From NCBI GenBank assembly GCA_017547885.1, contig JAFYOP010000006.1, positions 62,001-126,000 of the forward strand: DNA of 64,000 nt. The letters are read 5' to 3'. The notes under the pieces are model-generated. The model was given only the letters and a program-made list of their open reading frames with translations. It searched no databases and was not told the DNA's origin. This document shows, piece by piece, positions 51,359 to 59,739 of this stretch; the stretch's first letter is position 1, and every line of letters begins with the position of its first letter. This DNA is from Clostridia bacterium (lineage in GTDB: Bacteria; Bacillota; Clostridia; Christensenellales; CAG-138). The translations under genes were made by a program, and so were the position numbers.

Positions 51359-53365
51359 CTATTTTCTGGTTCTTCCTCTTGCGTTTCTCTTGCTGCCGGG
51401 AGTACCCGGCGCTATCTTTTTGGGCTTATCCTCCCCGGTAAGGTCAAACAGCCTGTCCCTGAGCCTTGCGGCGGTCTCAAAGTCCAGCTCTGCCGCTGCC
51501 GCCCGCATCTGCTGGCGCAGCAGCTCTATCTGGGCCTCCCGGTTTTCCTCCGCCTTTTCCTTGGGCCGTCCGCTTATTTCGATTATGTCGTGGACCGCCT
51601 TGGTTATGCTCCTGGGAGTTATGTTGTGCTCAATGTTGTAGGTCTGCTGTTTTTCCCTTCTGCGGGCCGTCTCATCTATGGCGGTGCGCATGGAGGGGGT
51701 TATCTCGTCCGCGTACATGATCACATGGCCATCGGCGTTTCGCGCCGCGCGGCCGATGGTCTGTATCAGGGATGTGGCCGAGCGCAGGAAGCCCTCTTTA
51801 TCCGCATCCAATATGGCCACAAGGCCCACTTCCGGCAGGTCAAGGCCCTCACGCAGAAGGTTTATGCCCACCAGCACGTCAAACTCACCAAGGCGCAGAT
51901 CGCGTATTATCTCCATGCGCTCTATGGTTTCGATTTCGGAGTGCATATACCTTACCCTTACTCCCATACCGTCCAGATACTCGGTAAGCATCTCCGCCAT
52001 GCGCTTTGTAAGGGTGGTAACCAATACCCTGTATCCCTTTTCGGTGGTCTTTCTTATTTCGCCCAGCAGGTCGTCCACCTGACCGTTTACAGGGCGGATA
52101 TCTATTTCCGGATCCAATAGACCGGTGGGGCGTATCACCTGCTCTGCCACCCGGGAAGCCAAGCCCAGCTCATAGTCGCCGGGTGTGGCGGATACGCAGA
52201 TAAGCTGGTTTATGCGTCCCCTGAATTCGTCAAACTTCAAAGGCCTGTTGTCAAAGGCGCTGGGGATGCGGAAGCCATACTCCACCAGCTCTGTTTTTCT
52301 TGACAGGTCGCCGCTGTACATGCCCCTGATCTGAGGCAGGGTAACGTGGGACTCGTCTATTATCATGAGGAAATCCTCGGGGAAATAGTCGATAAGGGTA
52401 TAGGGAGGCTGTCCCGGGCTGCGCCCGTCAAAGTATCTCGAGTAGTTTTCGATGCCCTGACAATAGCCTATCTCCCGCATCATTTCCATATCGTACTGGG
52501 TGCGCTGCTCCAGACGCTGCGCCTCCAGCAGCTTGTCCTGCGCCTTCAGCCCCGCGACCCTGTCATAGAGGTCCTTTTCGATCGCCTCAAGGGCAGTGAT
52601 GAGCTTATCCCTTCCCGTGGCATAGTGGGATGCGGGGAACACCGCAACGTGTGCTCTGTCCAGCAATATCTCACCTGTTAAGCAGTTCACTTCGCTTATA
52701 CGCTCTATCTCATCCCCGAAAAATTCCACCCTCAGAGCCTTGTCGGACCAGTTTGAGGGGAATATTTCCAATACGTCTCCCTTTGCCCTGAACGTGCCGC
52801 GAACGAAATCGTACTCATTGCGCTGATACTGTATATCCACAAGCTTTCGCATTACCTCGTCGCGGTCTATGAGCATGCCCTTTCTCAGGGATATGGACAG
52901 CTTAAGATATTCCTCGGGATCGCCCAGCGCGTATATGCAGCTGACGGAGGCCACAATTATAACGTCCCTGCGCTCATTGAGGGCGCAGGTGGCGCTGTGG
53001 CGCAGCTTGTCTATCTCGTCATTTACCGTGGCGACTTTTTCTATGTAGGTATCCGATGCGGCAATATATGCTTCCGGCTGATAGTAATCGTAATAACTGA
53101 CAAAATACTCCACGGCGCTGTCCGGAAAAAACTCCCTCAGCTCGCCGCAGAGCTGTGCGGCAAGGGTCTTGTTGTGCGCTATTACCAGAGTAGGCTTCTG
53201 CACCTGCTCTATTACCTTTGCCATGGTATATGTTTTGCCGCTGCCGGTAACGCCCAGCAGCACCTGAAGCTTCTCCCCCGCCTTTACGCCTTCGCTCAGC
53301 GCAGCAATAGCCTCAGGCTGATCACCCTGAGGCTGGAATGGGGATACTACTTTGAATTCGCCCAT
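51359..53365 (-). CDS. uvrB: Excinuclease ABC subunit UvrB
   Basis: UvrB is the helicase that verifies damage and loads UvrC. The 668-residue protein has Walker [12 protein letters not shown], the DESHVTLPQ motif, helicase motifs ([23 protein letters not shown]) and the C-terminal UVR domain ([23 protein letters not shown]). A basic tail ([12 protein letters not shown]) follows. The Dabb gene lies 13 bases upstream and uvrA 9 bases downstream, so the three genes form one unit. uvrC is not in the window. Confidence 0.98.
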   Translation of the reverse strand: MGEFKVVSPFQPQGDQPEAIAALSEGVKAGEKLQVLLGVTGSGKTYTMAKVIEQVQKPTLVIAHNKTLAAQLCGELREFFPDSAVEYFVSYYDYYQPEAYIAASDTYIEKVATVNDEIDKLRHSATCALNERRDVIIVASVSCIYALGDPEEYLKLSISLRKGMLIDRDEVMRKLVDIQYQRNEYDFVRGTFRAKGDVLEIFPSNWSDKALRVEFFGDEIERISEVNCLTGEILLDRAHVAVFPASHYATGRDKLITALEAIEKDLYDRVAGLKAQDKLLEAQRLEQRTQYDMEMMREIGYCQGIENYSRYFDGRSPGQPPYTLIDYFPEDFLMIIDESHVTLPQIRGMYSGDLSRKTELVEYGFRIPSAFDNRPLKFDEFRGRINQLICVSATPGDYELGLASRVAEQVIRPTGLLDPEIDIRPVNGQVDDLLGEIRKTTEKGYRVLVTTLTKRMAEMLTEYLDGMGVRVRYMHSEIETIERMEIIRDLRLGEFDVLVGINLLREGLDLPEVGLVAILDADKEGFLRSATSLIQTIGRAARNADGHVIMYADEITPSMRTAIDETARRREKQQTYNIEHNITPRSITKAVHDIIEISGRPKEKAEENREAQIELLRQQMRAAAAELDFETAARLRDRLFDLTGEDKPKKIAPGTPGSKRNARGRTRK

Positions 53366-53378
53366 GTTTATTGCTTTA

Positions 53379-53660
53379 TTAATCCTCGAAATCTACAGAT
53401 ATGCCGTTCTGCAGTACGGTGTGGATGTACTCCTTTACCTTTACATGCTCGGGATGGTCGGCATATACAGCCAAATCCTCACGGGTGGCAAACTTTGCTA
53501 CCAGAGCCAGGTCATAGCTCCTTGCGCTGCCGATAAAGTCCGCACCTGCTTCCATGCTGATAAGGCCGGGAACCTTGCCTACCAGTGCCTTGAGCATTGG
53601 GGCGATCTTGTTGGCCTCTTCGCGATCGGTGTACTTGTGGCATACGATGTGGGTTACCAT
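53379..53660 (-). CDS. Dabb-family (stress-responsive A/B barrel) protein
   Basis: This 93-residue protein has the compact dimeric alpha/beta barrel sequence of the Dabb family: [10 protein letters not shown] at the start, [21 protein letters not shown] and [13 protein letters not shown]. Biochemical role is generally unknown. It starts after AAGGAGATAAAACA and precedes uvrB on the same strand, so it is probably co-transcribed with the repair genes; whether it has any repair role is not known. Confidence 0.85.
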   Translation of the reverse strand: MVTHIVCHKYTDREEANKIAPMLKALVGKVPGLISMEAGADFIGSARSYDLALVAKFATREDLAVYADHPEHVKVKEYIHTVLQNGISVDFED

Positions 53661-53853
53661 TGTTTTATCTCCTTGTATGTTGAATTTATCAATAATTCAG
53701 CTGTGCCATATGTGATATACATTATAGCACAGCACATGTGATATCTGCACTATATTCTTCCCCATTTTCCACCTTCCTACTATCGCTCTTTTTATATGCA
53801 CAATGTTATTCTTCATGTATGCTTTAACACTGTTTATTAGGGAGGAATATGCC

Positions 53854-54024
53854 ATGACCATGCTGTTGCTGCTGTATGCGGGGGCAATACCACTTGTGCC
53901 CCTCATAGGTGCGGAAATATTCAAACGCCGGGAGGATGTCTCCCGGCGCAATGTATGCTATGTGTTGTTTGTGCTGCAGCTGCTGCTGAGTATCAGCTAT
54001 GTTATAGACTATCTCAGCCGCTGA
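53854..54024 (+). CDS. Small two-span membrane protein, unknown
   Basis: The 56-residue protein has two hydrophobic stretches (LLLLYAGAIPLVPLIG and VLFVLQLLLSISYVI) joined by a charged loop (KRREDVSRRNV). It starts after GGGAGGAATATGCC and ends two bases before the converging coaX stop. I recognise no family. The good ribosome site and compact layout argue that it is a real gene. Confidence 0.6.
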   Translation: MTMLLLLYAGAIPLVPLIGAEIFKRREDVSRRNVCYVLFVLQLLLSISYVIDYLSR

Positions 54025-54026
54025 GG

Positions 54027-54794
54027 TTATTTATTCATCTCGTATATTCTGGCAAGACCCTCCAGCGTAAGTGTGGGGTTTACTATGTCAATACGCTTGG
54101 TCTCGTTGGCTATCATGCCGGACATACCGCCTGTGGCCACAACGGTGGGCTTTGCTCCCAGTTCTTTTTCTATCTGCTGGAGGATGTAGTCCACCTGACC
54201 CACATAGCCCCTTATAAGGCCGGACTGTATACCTTCCTTTGTGTTGGTGCCTATTACCTTTTCGGGCATTACATACTCAACCTTGTGAAGCATTGCCGCC
54301 CTCTCCACCAGTGCGTCCGCAGATACCATTATGCCGGGACAGATAAGGCCGCCCAGGAAATCGCCCTCTTTTGAAATAACGGCAAAATTGGTGGCAGTAC
54401 CAAAATCCACCACCACGCAGGGGCCGCCATAGCGATGGTATGCCTCTACGGAATTGCAGATACGGTCTGAACCCAGCTGGGAGGGCAGGTCGTATTTTAT
54501 ATTCAGCCCCAGGTTCATTTCGCTGTTTACCACCATTGCGGTGCGGCGATGGAAATACAGCTCGCACATGTGCTCCATGGTATAGTTCATGGAGGGTATT
54601 ACAGAGGACATTATTATGCCGTCCACTACATCGGTGGATATGCCAAGGTGATCAAAAAAGCTTTCCATCATGGTGCCGTATTCATCGGCTGTGCGCAGGT
54701 GGTTTGTCTGCAGTCTCCATGAGTTCTTAAGCTTGCCGTCTACAAAAAGGCCGGTCTTTATGTTGGTATTGCCTATGTCCATTACCATCAGCAT
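54027..54794 (-). CDS. coaX: Type III pantothenate kinase
   Basis: CoaX phosphorylates pantothenate as the first step of coenzyme A synthesis. The 255-residue protein has the ASKHA phosphate motif VMDIGNTNIKTGLF, the second site VVDFGTATNF, and the GATGG-like VVATGGMSGMIA block. The short N-terminus MLMVMDIGN starts after GGAGAATTTCACCT. It lies 29 bases downstream of an ECF transporter S component on the same strand, which suggests that transporter brings in pantothenate. Confidence 0.95.
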   Translation of the reverse strand: MLMVMDIGNTNIKTGLFVDGKLKNSWRLQTNHLRTADEYGTMMESFFDHLGISTDVVDGIIMSSVIPSMNYTMEHMCELYFHRRTAMVVNSEMNLGLNIKYDLPSQLGSDRICNSVEAYHRYGGPCVVVDFGTATNFAVISKEGDFLGGLICPGIMVSADALVERAAMLHKVEYVMPEKVIGTNTKEGIQSGLIRGYVGQVDYILQQIEKELGAKPTVVATGGMSGMIANETKRIDIVNPTLTLEGLARIYEMNK

Positions 54795-54823
54795 AGGTGA
54801 AATTCTCCAATCAAAGGTTTAAT

Positions 54824-55450
54824 TTACTCGCTTTTGTTTCTGTTGGTGTATGCGCTTATGGCCTTGCCCACGGCAACGCATATTATGACCGCCGCAACGG
54901 CCTCTATTATGCCGTTGCCGGCCACTATGCCAAGAAGGGTCGTAAGCAGAGCACTGCCCGCAACGCCCATAGCCTCAGCAGCCTGCTCAAAGGCAAGCAG
55001 ATACAGCCCGCCCAGGAAAAGCACGGTATTGGTCATGCTGCCCACAAAGGCGCTTATACCCATTGCAGCCGTCTGACGCTTGCCTGTGCCGCCGATAAGC
55101 TGATATACCGCGGCAGACAAAAATCCGGTAAGTATTCGGGGCAGGAACAGCACCGCCACGATAAGCAAAACATTATACACCCCAAATCCGGTAGTGGTGC
55201 CCAGCATTATGGCAGCAATGGCATCCGGAGTGGTAAAGCACTTTATTAAGCTGGTAAGGCCAAAGAAAAAACCCAGCACCGCGCCGCCCTTTTTGCCAAG
55301 GGTGTATCCGCCGACTATTACGGGGATATGCACGGTGGTTATGGAGGCCATGGGAAGATATATATACCCAAGGGGAGTAAGGCCCAGCAAAAATACCACG
55401 GCTACAAACATGCCGTACAGTACCAGTGTTCTTACACTTTTTTCCCTCAT
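54824..55450 (-). CDS. ECF transporter substrate-binding (S) component, possibly pantothenate (PanT-like)
   Basis: This 208-residue membrane protein has about six transmembrane segments and begins MREKSVRTLVLYGMFVAVVF, with the GYIYLPMASITTVHIPVIVGG loop typical of S components of energy-coupling-factor vitamin transporters. The location directly upstream of coaX points to pantothenate as substrate, but sequence alone does not fix it; niacin or another vitamin is possible. It would work with EcfA/EcfT units encoded elsewhere. The start at 55450 follows CAGGAGG; an ATG at 55477 lacks a ribosome site. Confidence 0.87.
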   Translation of the reverse strand: MREKSVRTLVLYGMFVAVVFLLGLTPLGYIYLPMASITTVHIPVIVGGYTLGKKGGAVLGFFFGLTSLIKCFTTPDAIAAIMLGTTTGFGVYNVLLIVAVLFLPRILTGFLSAAVYQLIGGTGKRQTAAMGISAFVGSMTNTVLFLGGLYLLAFEQAAEAMGVAGSALLTTLLGIVAGNGIIEAVAAVIICVAVGKAISAYTNRNKSE

Positions 55451-55494
55451 CGGCGGTTTTCCTCCTGTATTTGACATTTAACATCCAATTAATT

Positions 55495-55523
55495 ATTTTA
55501 GCATTACATTTCCCTTTATGCAA
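55495..55523 (-). promoter_or_regulatory. Promoter of the ECF-coaX unit
   Basis: TTGCAT (55523-55518) and TAAAAT (55500-55495) on the minus strand are 17 bases apart, with the start codon about 45 bases downstream. Confidence 0.6.
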
Positions 55524-55583
55524 CATATCCTCAGCCCACAAAAAAGTTAACAAATTGTACTGATTTTATGATCTTCCAAGGGC

Positions 55584-55612
55584 TTTACCTCGCTCTCAAA
55601 ATCACATATAAT
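55584..55612 (+). promoter_or_regulatory. Promoter of the VanW-family gene
   Basis: TTTACC (55584-55589) and TATAAT (55607-55612) are 17 bases apart. The start codon lies about 84 bases downstream. Confidence 0.6.
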
Positions 55613-55695
55613 ATAATGGCATAGGCATATACCGCAAGGTATTGATGCCGCCGCATTTTTCCACTACAAAACACTCAACAGAAAGCGGAGCAATA

Positions 55696-57363
55696 ATGGA
55701 AGCAAACGCCAAAGAAAAAACCTCAAGAAAAAAGAAAAAGCAATCCTCCAACAAGGCCCTCAAGACCTTGCTGATAGTACTTGCTGCGCTGGTGGCAGTA
55801 CTGGGCGTCCTGTATTATTTCGTAATATACAGAGAGCAGCAGAGGGTATCCATAATGAACGGCACTACCTTCCACGAGGGCATTTCGGTAAATGGTGTGG
55901 ATATTTCCGGCATGACCATGGATGCAGCACGTGCTGCCTTAGCGGACTCTGCCGAAAAGGATATCGCTTCAGGCATACACCTGAACTTTACCTGCAACGG
56001 TCAGAGCTACACTGCGGATTCCTCCTGCTTTACCATCACATATAATACCGAAGAGGTGCTGACCGAGGCCATGGGCCTTGCCCGCGAAGGCGAATATACC
56101 GAGCTTCGCGAGCAGATGATGGATATAAAGGAAAACGGCCGTGAGTTCACTCTGGAATACACCGTTGAGCCTACCGGCGTAGAGGCATTTATACATACCT
56201 TTGCCGACGCGGTAACCATCGCCCCCACCCCTGCCTCCTACACCGTACGCATGCCTGCCATCAAGGAAAGCACCAACGCCCCCGATACTCGTAATCTGGG
56301 TCTTGTGGGCGAGGCAGCCAAAGAGGCCAAGCTCAGCGAGGAATCCATTGCCATTACCGACGTGCGCGATGTATTCTTCGAGTTTACAGAAGCTGTTGAC
56401 GGCTACGGCGTGGATATTCCCGGCCTCATGCAGACCGTACAGCAGCGCTGCGAGGCTCTGGACTTCGGCGATATAGAGGTTCAGATGGCTCCCATACAGT
56501 CTGATGTTACCATCGAGACCCTCAAGGAAAACCTTGTGCTCCGCGGTTCCGCCTCCACCGGCTACCGCAGCAAGCGCCGCAACGAAGGCCGCTGCTTTAA
56601 CCTTGAAAAGGCCTGCGGCATGGTATATGGCAAGACCCTTCTGCCCGGCGAGGAATTCTCCGCCAATGGTATACTTGGCGACCGTACCTTTGCCAACGGC
56701 TGGAAGGCAGCTCCCGCTGTAATTTCCGGCGGTGCCGACCATGAAGACCAGCCCGGCGGCGGCGTATGCCAGATAGCCACCACCACATACATGGCAGTGC
56801 TGTACGGCGACTATGAAGTAGTCTATCGCCGTCCCCACTCCACCCCCAGCGGCTACCCCGACGGCCTTGACGCCACCATAAACACCGTTACCGGTGAGAT
56901 AGACTTTAAGTGGAAGAACAATACTCAATCCCCCGTTTACGTATTTACCTGGATAGACACCGTAAACTACAGCGTTCACTGCGAAATTTACGGCGAGCCC
57001 TTCCCCGCGACCTTTGACGAGATCGAGCTCAGCTCCAAGCTTGTTGAAGAACTGGTTCCCGGCGTTCCTGAGTACGAAGTAAAGAGCTCCCTCTATTCTC
57101 CCTACTGGATGATCAAAAACAACGCCGTTACCGGTTATATCTATGAGTCCTTCAAGACCTACAAGCTCAACGGCAAGGAAGTGGAGACCAAGTCCATTGG
57201 CAACACCACCTACAAGGTGCACCCCACCCGCTACTATGTATGGCCCGGCTACGCAGGCGAGCCCCTTGATCCCCAGTATCAGCTGGTATCAGACGCTAAC
57301 GGTAATCTGACCCTGGCTAACCCCACAGTGGACCCCACCACGGGAACAACGACAACACCATAA
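55696..57363 (+). CDS. VanW-family cell-surface protein
   Basis: This 555-residue protein has a Lys-rich cytoplasmic N-terminus and one transmembrane segment (LLIVLAALVAVLGVLYYFVIY). Extracellular peptidoglycan-binding-like (YoaR-type) repeats follow, with SVNGVDISGMTMDAARAAL at the first. The VanW domain (GEEFSANGILGDRTFANGW, GGGVCQIATTTYMAVLYG) comes next, with a Pro/Thr tail at the end. VanW proteins are found at the wall of many Firmicutes but their activity is unclear. The start follows GCGGAGCAATA. Downstream is the disrupted terminator that marks the mobile element boundary. Confidence 0.9.
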   Translation: MEANAKEKTSRKKKKQSSNKALKTLLIVLAALVAVLGVLYYFVIYREQQRVSIMNGTTFHEGISVNGVDISGMTMDAARAALADSAEKDIASGIHLNFTCNGQSYTADSSCFTITYNTEEVLTEAMGLAREGEYTELREQMMDIKENGREFTLEYTVEPTGVEAFIHTFADAVTIAPTPASYTVRMPAIKESTNAPDTRNLGLVGEAAKEAKLSEESIAITDVRDVFFEFTEAVDGYGVDIPGLMQTVQQRCEALDFGDIEVQMAPIQSDVTIETLKENLVLRGSASTGYRSKRRNEGRCFNLEKACGMVYGKTLLPGEEFSANGILGDRTFANGWKAAPAVISGGADHEDQPGGGVCQIATTTYMAVLYGDYEVVYRRPHSTPSGYPDGLDATINTVTGEIDFKWKNNTQSPVYVFTWIDTVNYSVHCEIYGEPFPATFDEIELSSKLVEELVPGVPEYEVKSSLYSPYWMIKNNAVTGYIYESFKTYKLNGKEVETKSIGNTTYKVHPTRYYVWPGYAGEPLDPQYQLVSDANGNLTLANPTVDPTTGTTTTP

Positions 57364-57371
57364 TCACTACA

Positions 57372-57400
57372 ATAAAAAAGTCCGGCCAAGGTAGTTTCCA
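57372..57400 (+). other. Left arm of an interrupted terminator: probable mobile-element junction
   Basis: After the VanW stop the sequence reads AAAAAAGTCCGGCC, which has the form of a left arm of this genome's terminators (A run plus GC arm). The complementary arm GGCCGGACTTTTTT is missing. The next bases (AAGGTAGTTTCC...) are unrelated, so the insertion joint probably falls near 57388-57395. Confidence 0.55.
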
Positions 57401-57466
57401 ATAAGACAGCATGAAAACATTACTGGCATAGGGTAGCTGCCGTACAGGAGTGCGACAAGAAAAATT

Positions 57467-57504
57467 GGCGATACTTGGTTTTCACAACCAGGTATCGCCT
57501 TTTT
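57467..57504 (+). terminator. Strong hairpin with T-run in the tnpV leader
   Basis: A 14-bp stem (GGCGATACTTGGTT with AACCAGGTATCGCC, one G-T wobble) and a 5-base loop are followed by TTTTTC. It could terminate readthrough into the element or attenuate tnpV. Confidence 0.8.
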
Positions 57505-57544
57505 CTATCTTTAACAGAATGTTTGAATCTTACTGGAGGTACAT

Positions 57545-57910
57545 ATGATACAGAAACTGAACTATATCCGTTGCGGTGATTACTATATTCCCGATATTCG
57601 TTTACCGGAGGAAAATAGACCTATTGGTCGGTGGGGGCGTATGCACAGAGATTACATCAAGGAGCATAACCCTATCCGCTTCAATGATCTGTGTCTTAGC
57701 GGCGAACTGTGGACATATCTGGCTGATTTGAATGAGCAGGCGCAGAGCCGCCTTGAACTTATCATCGAGCAGATGAAGGAATCTGAGGGCGTGACAGAGC
57801 AAATGAAGCAGCACGATCAGATGGCATGGGTTGGAGTCATGAACAGTATCCGCAACCGAGCCGAAGAAATTGTTCTGCGTGAGATGATCTACGAGGAGGA
57901 TGCGGTATGA
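57545..57910 (+). CDS. tnpV: TnpV family transposon protein
   Basis: The 121-residue protein matches TnpV, first described in Tn4451-type transposons and widespread in gut Firmicutes elements. Recognisable blocks are YYIPDIRLPEENRPIGRWGRMHRDYI and the HPILFNDLCLSGEL-like NPIRFNDLCLSGELWTYL region. Exact role is unknown (probably accessory to excision or regulation). It starts after CTGGAGGTACAT and overlaps the next gene by 4 bases (ATGA). Confidence 0.88.
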   Translation: MIQKLNYIRCGDYYIPDIRLPEENRPIGRWGRMHRDYIKEHNPIRFNDLCLSGELWTYLADLNEQAQSRLELIIEQMKESEGVTEQMKQHDQMAWVGVMNSIRNRAEEIVLREMIYEEDAV

Positions 57911-58167
57911 GAATCCTTGAAGAATTTTGGTACGGCAACATCGAGCCTACAGAATATGACACTTCCTCTAAAGAGTACAAGAAGCTGCAGGAGCTGATTT
58001 GCAGAAACGAAGAAAAGCTACAGGCCACCATGACAGACGAGCAGAAAGAGTTGTTTGAGAAATATACCGACTGTATGCGAGAGTATCAAACCATCACGGA
58101 TTGCTTGATCTTTCAGAACGGTTTTAAGCTGGGTGCACGAATGATGTTAGAGGTCATGGAAGAATAA
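57907..58167 (+). CDS. DUF6809-family small protein
   Basis: The 86-residue protein starts MRILEEFWYGNIEPTEYD, the hallmark of a small family seen next to TnpV in Clostridia elements; its middle is a helical Glu/Lys-rich region and it ends with FQNGFKLGARMMLEVME. Function is not known. It is translationally coupled to tnpV through the ATGA overlap. Confidence 0.8.
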   Translation: MRILEEFWYGNIEPTEYDTSSKEYKKLQELICRNEEKLQATMTDEQKELFEKYTDCMREYQTITDCLIFQNGFKLGARMMLEVMEE

Positions 58168-58182
58168 CCGAATACTACAAGC

Positions 58183-58213
58183 GGGACTTGCGCTCTAATG
58201 GGGTGCAAGTCCC
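58183..58213 (+). terminator. Hairpin after the DUF6809 gene
   Basis: GGGACTTGC pairs with GCAAGTCCC across a 13-base loop and is followed by TATTTTA, so it may end the tnpV transcript. Confidence 0.65.
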
Positions 58214-58218
58214 TATTT

Positions 58219-58245
58219 TACTTCGACACAAATTGTGTCGAAGTA
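58219..58245. repeat. 27-bp perfect palindrome (13-bp arms, single central base)
   Basis: The arms are TACTTCGACACAA (58219-58231) and its exact complement (58233-58245) around a single A at 58232. It sits between the tnpV-side hairpin and the XRE operon promoter. It could be a protein-binding site of the element or a cruciform; it is not followed by a T run. Confidence 0.75.
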
Positions 58246-58274
58246 TCAGTCGTACATAAAAAGTTCACGAATGA

Positions 58275-58301
58275 TACATTGACAAATTTATTGTCAATGT
58301 A
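58275..58301. promoter_or_regulatory. Inverted-repeat operator overlapping the XRE operon promoter
   Basis: TACATTGACAA (58275-58285) and TTGTCAATGTA (58291-58301) are perfect 11-bp arms separated by ATTTA. The left arm contains the -35 box and the right arm adjoins the -10 box, so a bound protein would block RNA polymerase. The regulator encoded by the first gene is the obvious candidate. Confidence 0.7.
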
Positions 58302-58307
58302 TATAAT
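58279..58307 (+). promoter_or_regulatory. Consensus promoter of the cargo operon
   Basis: TTGACA (58279-58284) and TATAAT (58302-58307) are perfect sigma-A boxes separated by 17 bases. An AGGAGG follows 6 bases later, so the transcript leader is very short. Confidence 0.88.
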
Positions 58308-58328
58308 ATTTTTAGGAGGTGTGTAATC

Positions 58329-58829
58329 ATGGAAGAAATTATCCGTATGCAAGAAAATTTGTTGTTGTTACGCCGAACGGTTGGATGGACAGCAGAAGAG
58401 TTTGGCGAAAAAATAGGTGTTACACGCCAAACCATAAATAACATAGAAAATGGCCGCAATAAGCTGACAAAAACGCAATATATCGCTATGAGAAGTGTTC
58501 TTGATGCCGAAATGGTTCAAAAACCAGAAGACACGGAAATGCTCAAAGTCCTTTTGGATGTTTTTGTTGATCATCCTGAAAACTATAGCATTGAAAGTCG
58601 TAACGAACTGCTGTCAAAAGCGAATATGATGGCACCTTCCATTCTTGCAGGCACTACTTCTCGTGCAGATGTATCTAAGGAATGGATGAAAGTAGCGGGT
58701 GCAGTTGTAGGGATTGGGGCACTTATGGGAGGGCCGCTCGGGATTGGCGCAGGTGTTGCCGCTGTAAATGTCTGGCTTGCCAAATCTATCGCTGATAACA
58801 AGAAGAAACAAAAAAAGGGTAAGGAGTAA
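58329..58829 (+). CDS. XRE-family regulator with C-terminal glycine-rich membrane segment
   Basis: The 166-residue protein has an N-terminal XRE-type helix-turn-helix (LLLLRRTVGWTAEEFGEK, IGVTRQTINNIENGRNKL; residues about 10-50). A helical linker follows, then a glycine/alanine-rich hydrophobic segment (VAGAVVGIGALMGGPLGIGAGVAAV, about 120-148) and a Lys-rich tail. A DNA-binding protein with such a tail may act at the membrane, or the tail may form contacts with the next gene's product. It is the first gene of the cargo operon and probably its repressor, given the inverted repeat in the promoter. Start follows AGGAGGTGTGTAATC. Confidence 0.8.
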   Translation: MEEIIRMQENLLLLRRTVGWTAEEFGEKIGVTRQTINNIENGRNKLTKTQYIAMRSVLDAEMVQKPEDTEMLKVLLDVFVDHPENYSIESRNELLSKANMMAPSILAGTTSRADVSKEWMKVAGAVVGIGALMGGPLGIGAGVAAVNVWLAKSIADNKKKQKKGKE

Positions 58830-58834
58830 GAGAT

Positions 58835-59380
58835 ATGGGTGACTATGTAAAAAAGAAAAAGGATATGGTCTTCCAGAGCGTAGACGCCCTTCAGCAAGTT
58901 GTAAACGTTGTAAATGAAGCCGCTGCTGCTCTAAACGACTCCAAGCGAACCATTAAGGAAAGTGCAATTCCAGAGGTTCTCGCAGGAGCACTTGGCGCTG
59001 GTATCGGCGGTGTGGGGTCTTTCGCCGCTCTTTATGGCTTAGGTGTTGTTGGTCTTTCCGCCGCAGGAATAACCTCTGGTTTAGCAACTGCCGGTGCTAT
59101 TGTTGGTGGTGGAATGGTTGCGGGTGTTTTCGTTTTGGCCGCTCCTATTGCAGCCTTGGCTGCCGGAGGTGTAGGTATCGCTTCTCATCTCAAGAGCAAG
59201 CAATTGCGCCAAGAAAAAGAACGGCTATATAAAGAGGTCTTGGTACGTCATGAGGCCATTATTAAGGCACTGAAGAGCGAAGCTGATGCTACCAAGGAGC
59301 GTTTAGATTACCTGCAGAGTTTAAATATACTGCTCCAGCAAGCTGTAAAAGATTTGAGCCACGATCTGGGTGTTGCCTAA
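58835..59380 (+). CDS. Glycine-zipper membrane protein with flanking coiled coils, unknown
   Basis: The 181-residue protein has helical ends rich in charged residues and a central hydrophobic region of about 80 residues full of glycine (GALGAGIGGVGSFAALYGLG, AGITSGLATAGAIVGGGM, AAPIAALAAGGVGIASH), suggesting two or more closely packed membrane helices. The C-terminus is coiled coil (LRQEKERLYKEVL... to SLNILLQQAVKDL). I recognise no family. The composition recalls small pore-forming or membrane-scaffold proteins, but this is only an impression. It starts 5 bases after the XRE gene with AAGGAG upstream. Confidence 0.75.
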   Translation: MGDYVKKKKDMVFQSVDALQQVVNVVNEAAAALNDSKRTIKESAIPEVLAGALGAGIGGVGSFAALYGLGVVGLSAAGITSGLATAGAIVGGGMVAGVFVLAAPIAALAAGGVGIASHLKSKQLRQEKERLYKEVLVRHEAIIKALKSEADATKERLDYLQSLNILLQQAVKDLSHDLGVA

Positions 59381-59391
59381 AGGAGGTTTTA

Positions 59392-59739
59392 ATGGGAAAT
59401 CGTCTTAAGTTACCTGATGTTGATTTCACTAAGGTTGGCAATACAATTGTGGATGCAGGAAAAGCAGTTGGAAAATTCGTTAGTAACCATACACCAGAAT
59501 TCCTTGTTGGCGCACTCTCTCTTGTAACAGTTGATAATATTCGTGTTCGCCTGGGGCGTAAACAGGATCAGAAAGCTTTTGAGAAAAATGCTATCAACCA
59601 ACAAGCAGTTATTCGAAAGCATGAAGCTGAAATCAATGTACTGAAAGAGCAAGCAGATCAGGCACAGGATGCACAGCAAAGAGTAGACCGATTAGAGCAA
59701 ATCGTAAAAAATATAACAGAGGGAGGTGCCTCGGAATGA
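59392..59739 (+). CDS. Small coiled-coil protein, unknown
   Basis: The 115-residue protein has a short N-terminal region, a weakly hydrophobic stretch (FLVGALSLVTVDNI) and a Gln/Glu/Lys-rich coiled coil to the end (INQQAVIRKHEAEINVLKEQ, VDRLEQIVKNI). It resembles no family I know. It starts after AAAGGAGGTTTTA, 11 bases after the previous stop, and overlaps the next gene by 4 bases. Confidence 0.72.
   Translation: MGNRLKLPDVDFTKVGNTIVDAGKAVGKFVSNHTPEFLVGALSLVTVDNIRVRLGRKQDQKAFEKNAINQQAVIRKHEAEINVLKEQADQAQDAQQRVDRLEQIVKNITEGGASE

Noticed and set aside
57364..57545. A tRNA gene or attachment site at the element's left end
   Set aside because: No tRNA-like cloverleaf or TTCGA arm is present. 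The region holds only the half terminator and the tnpV leader hairpin.
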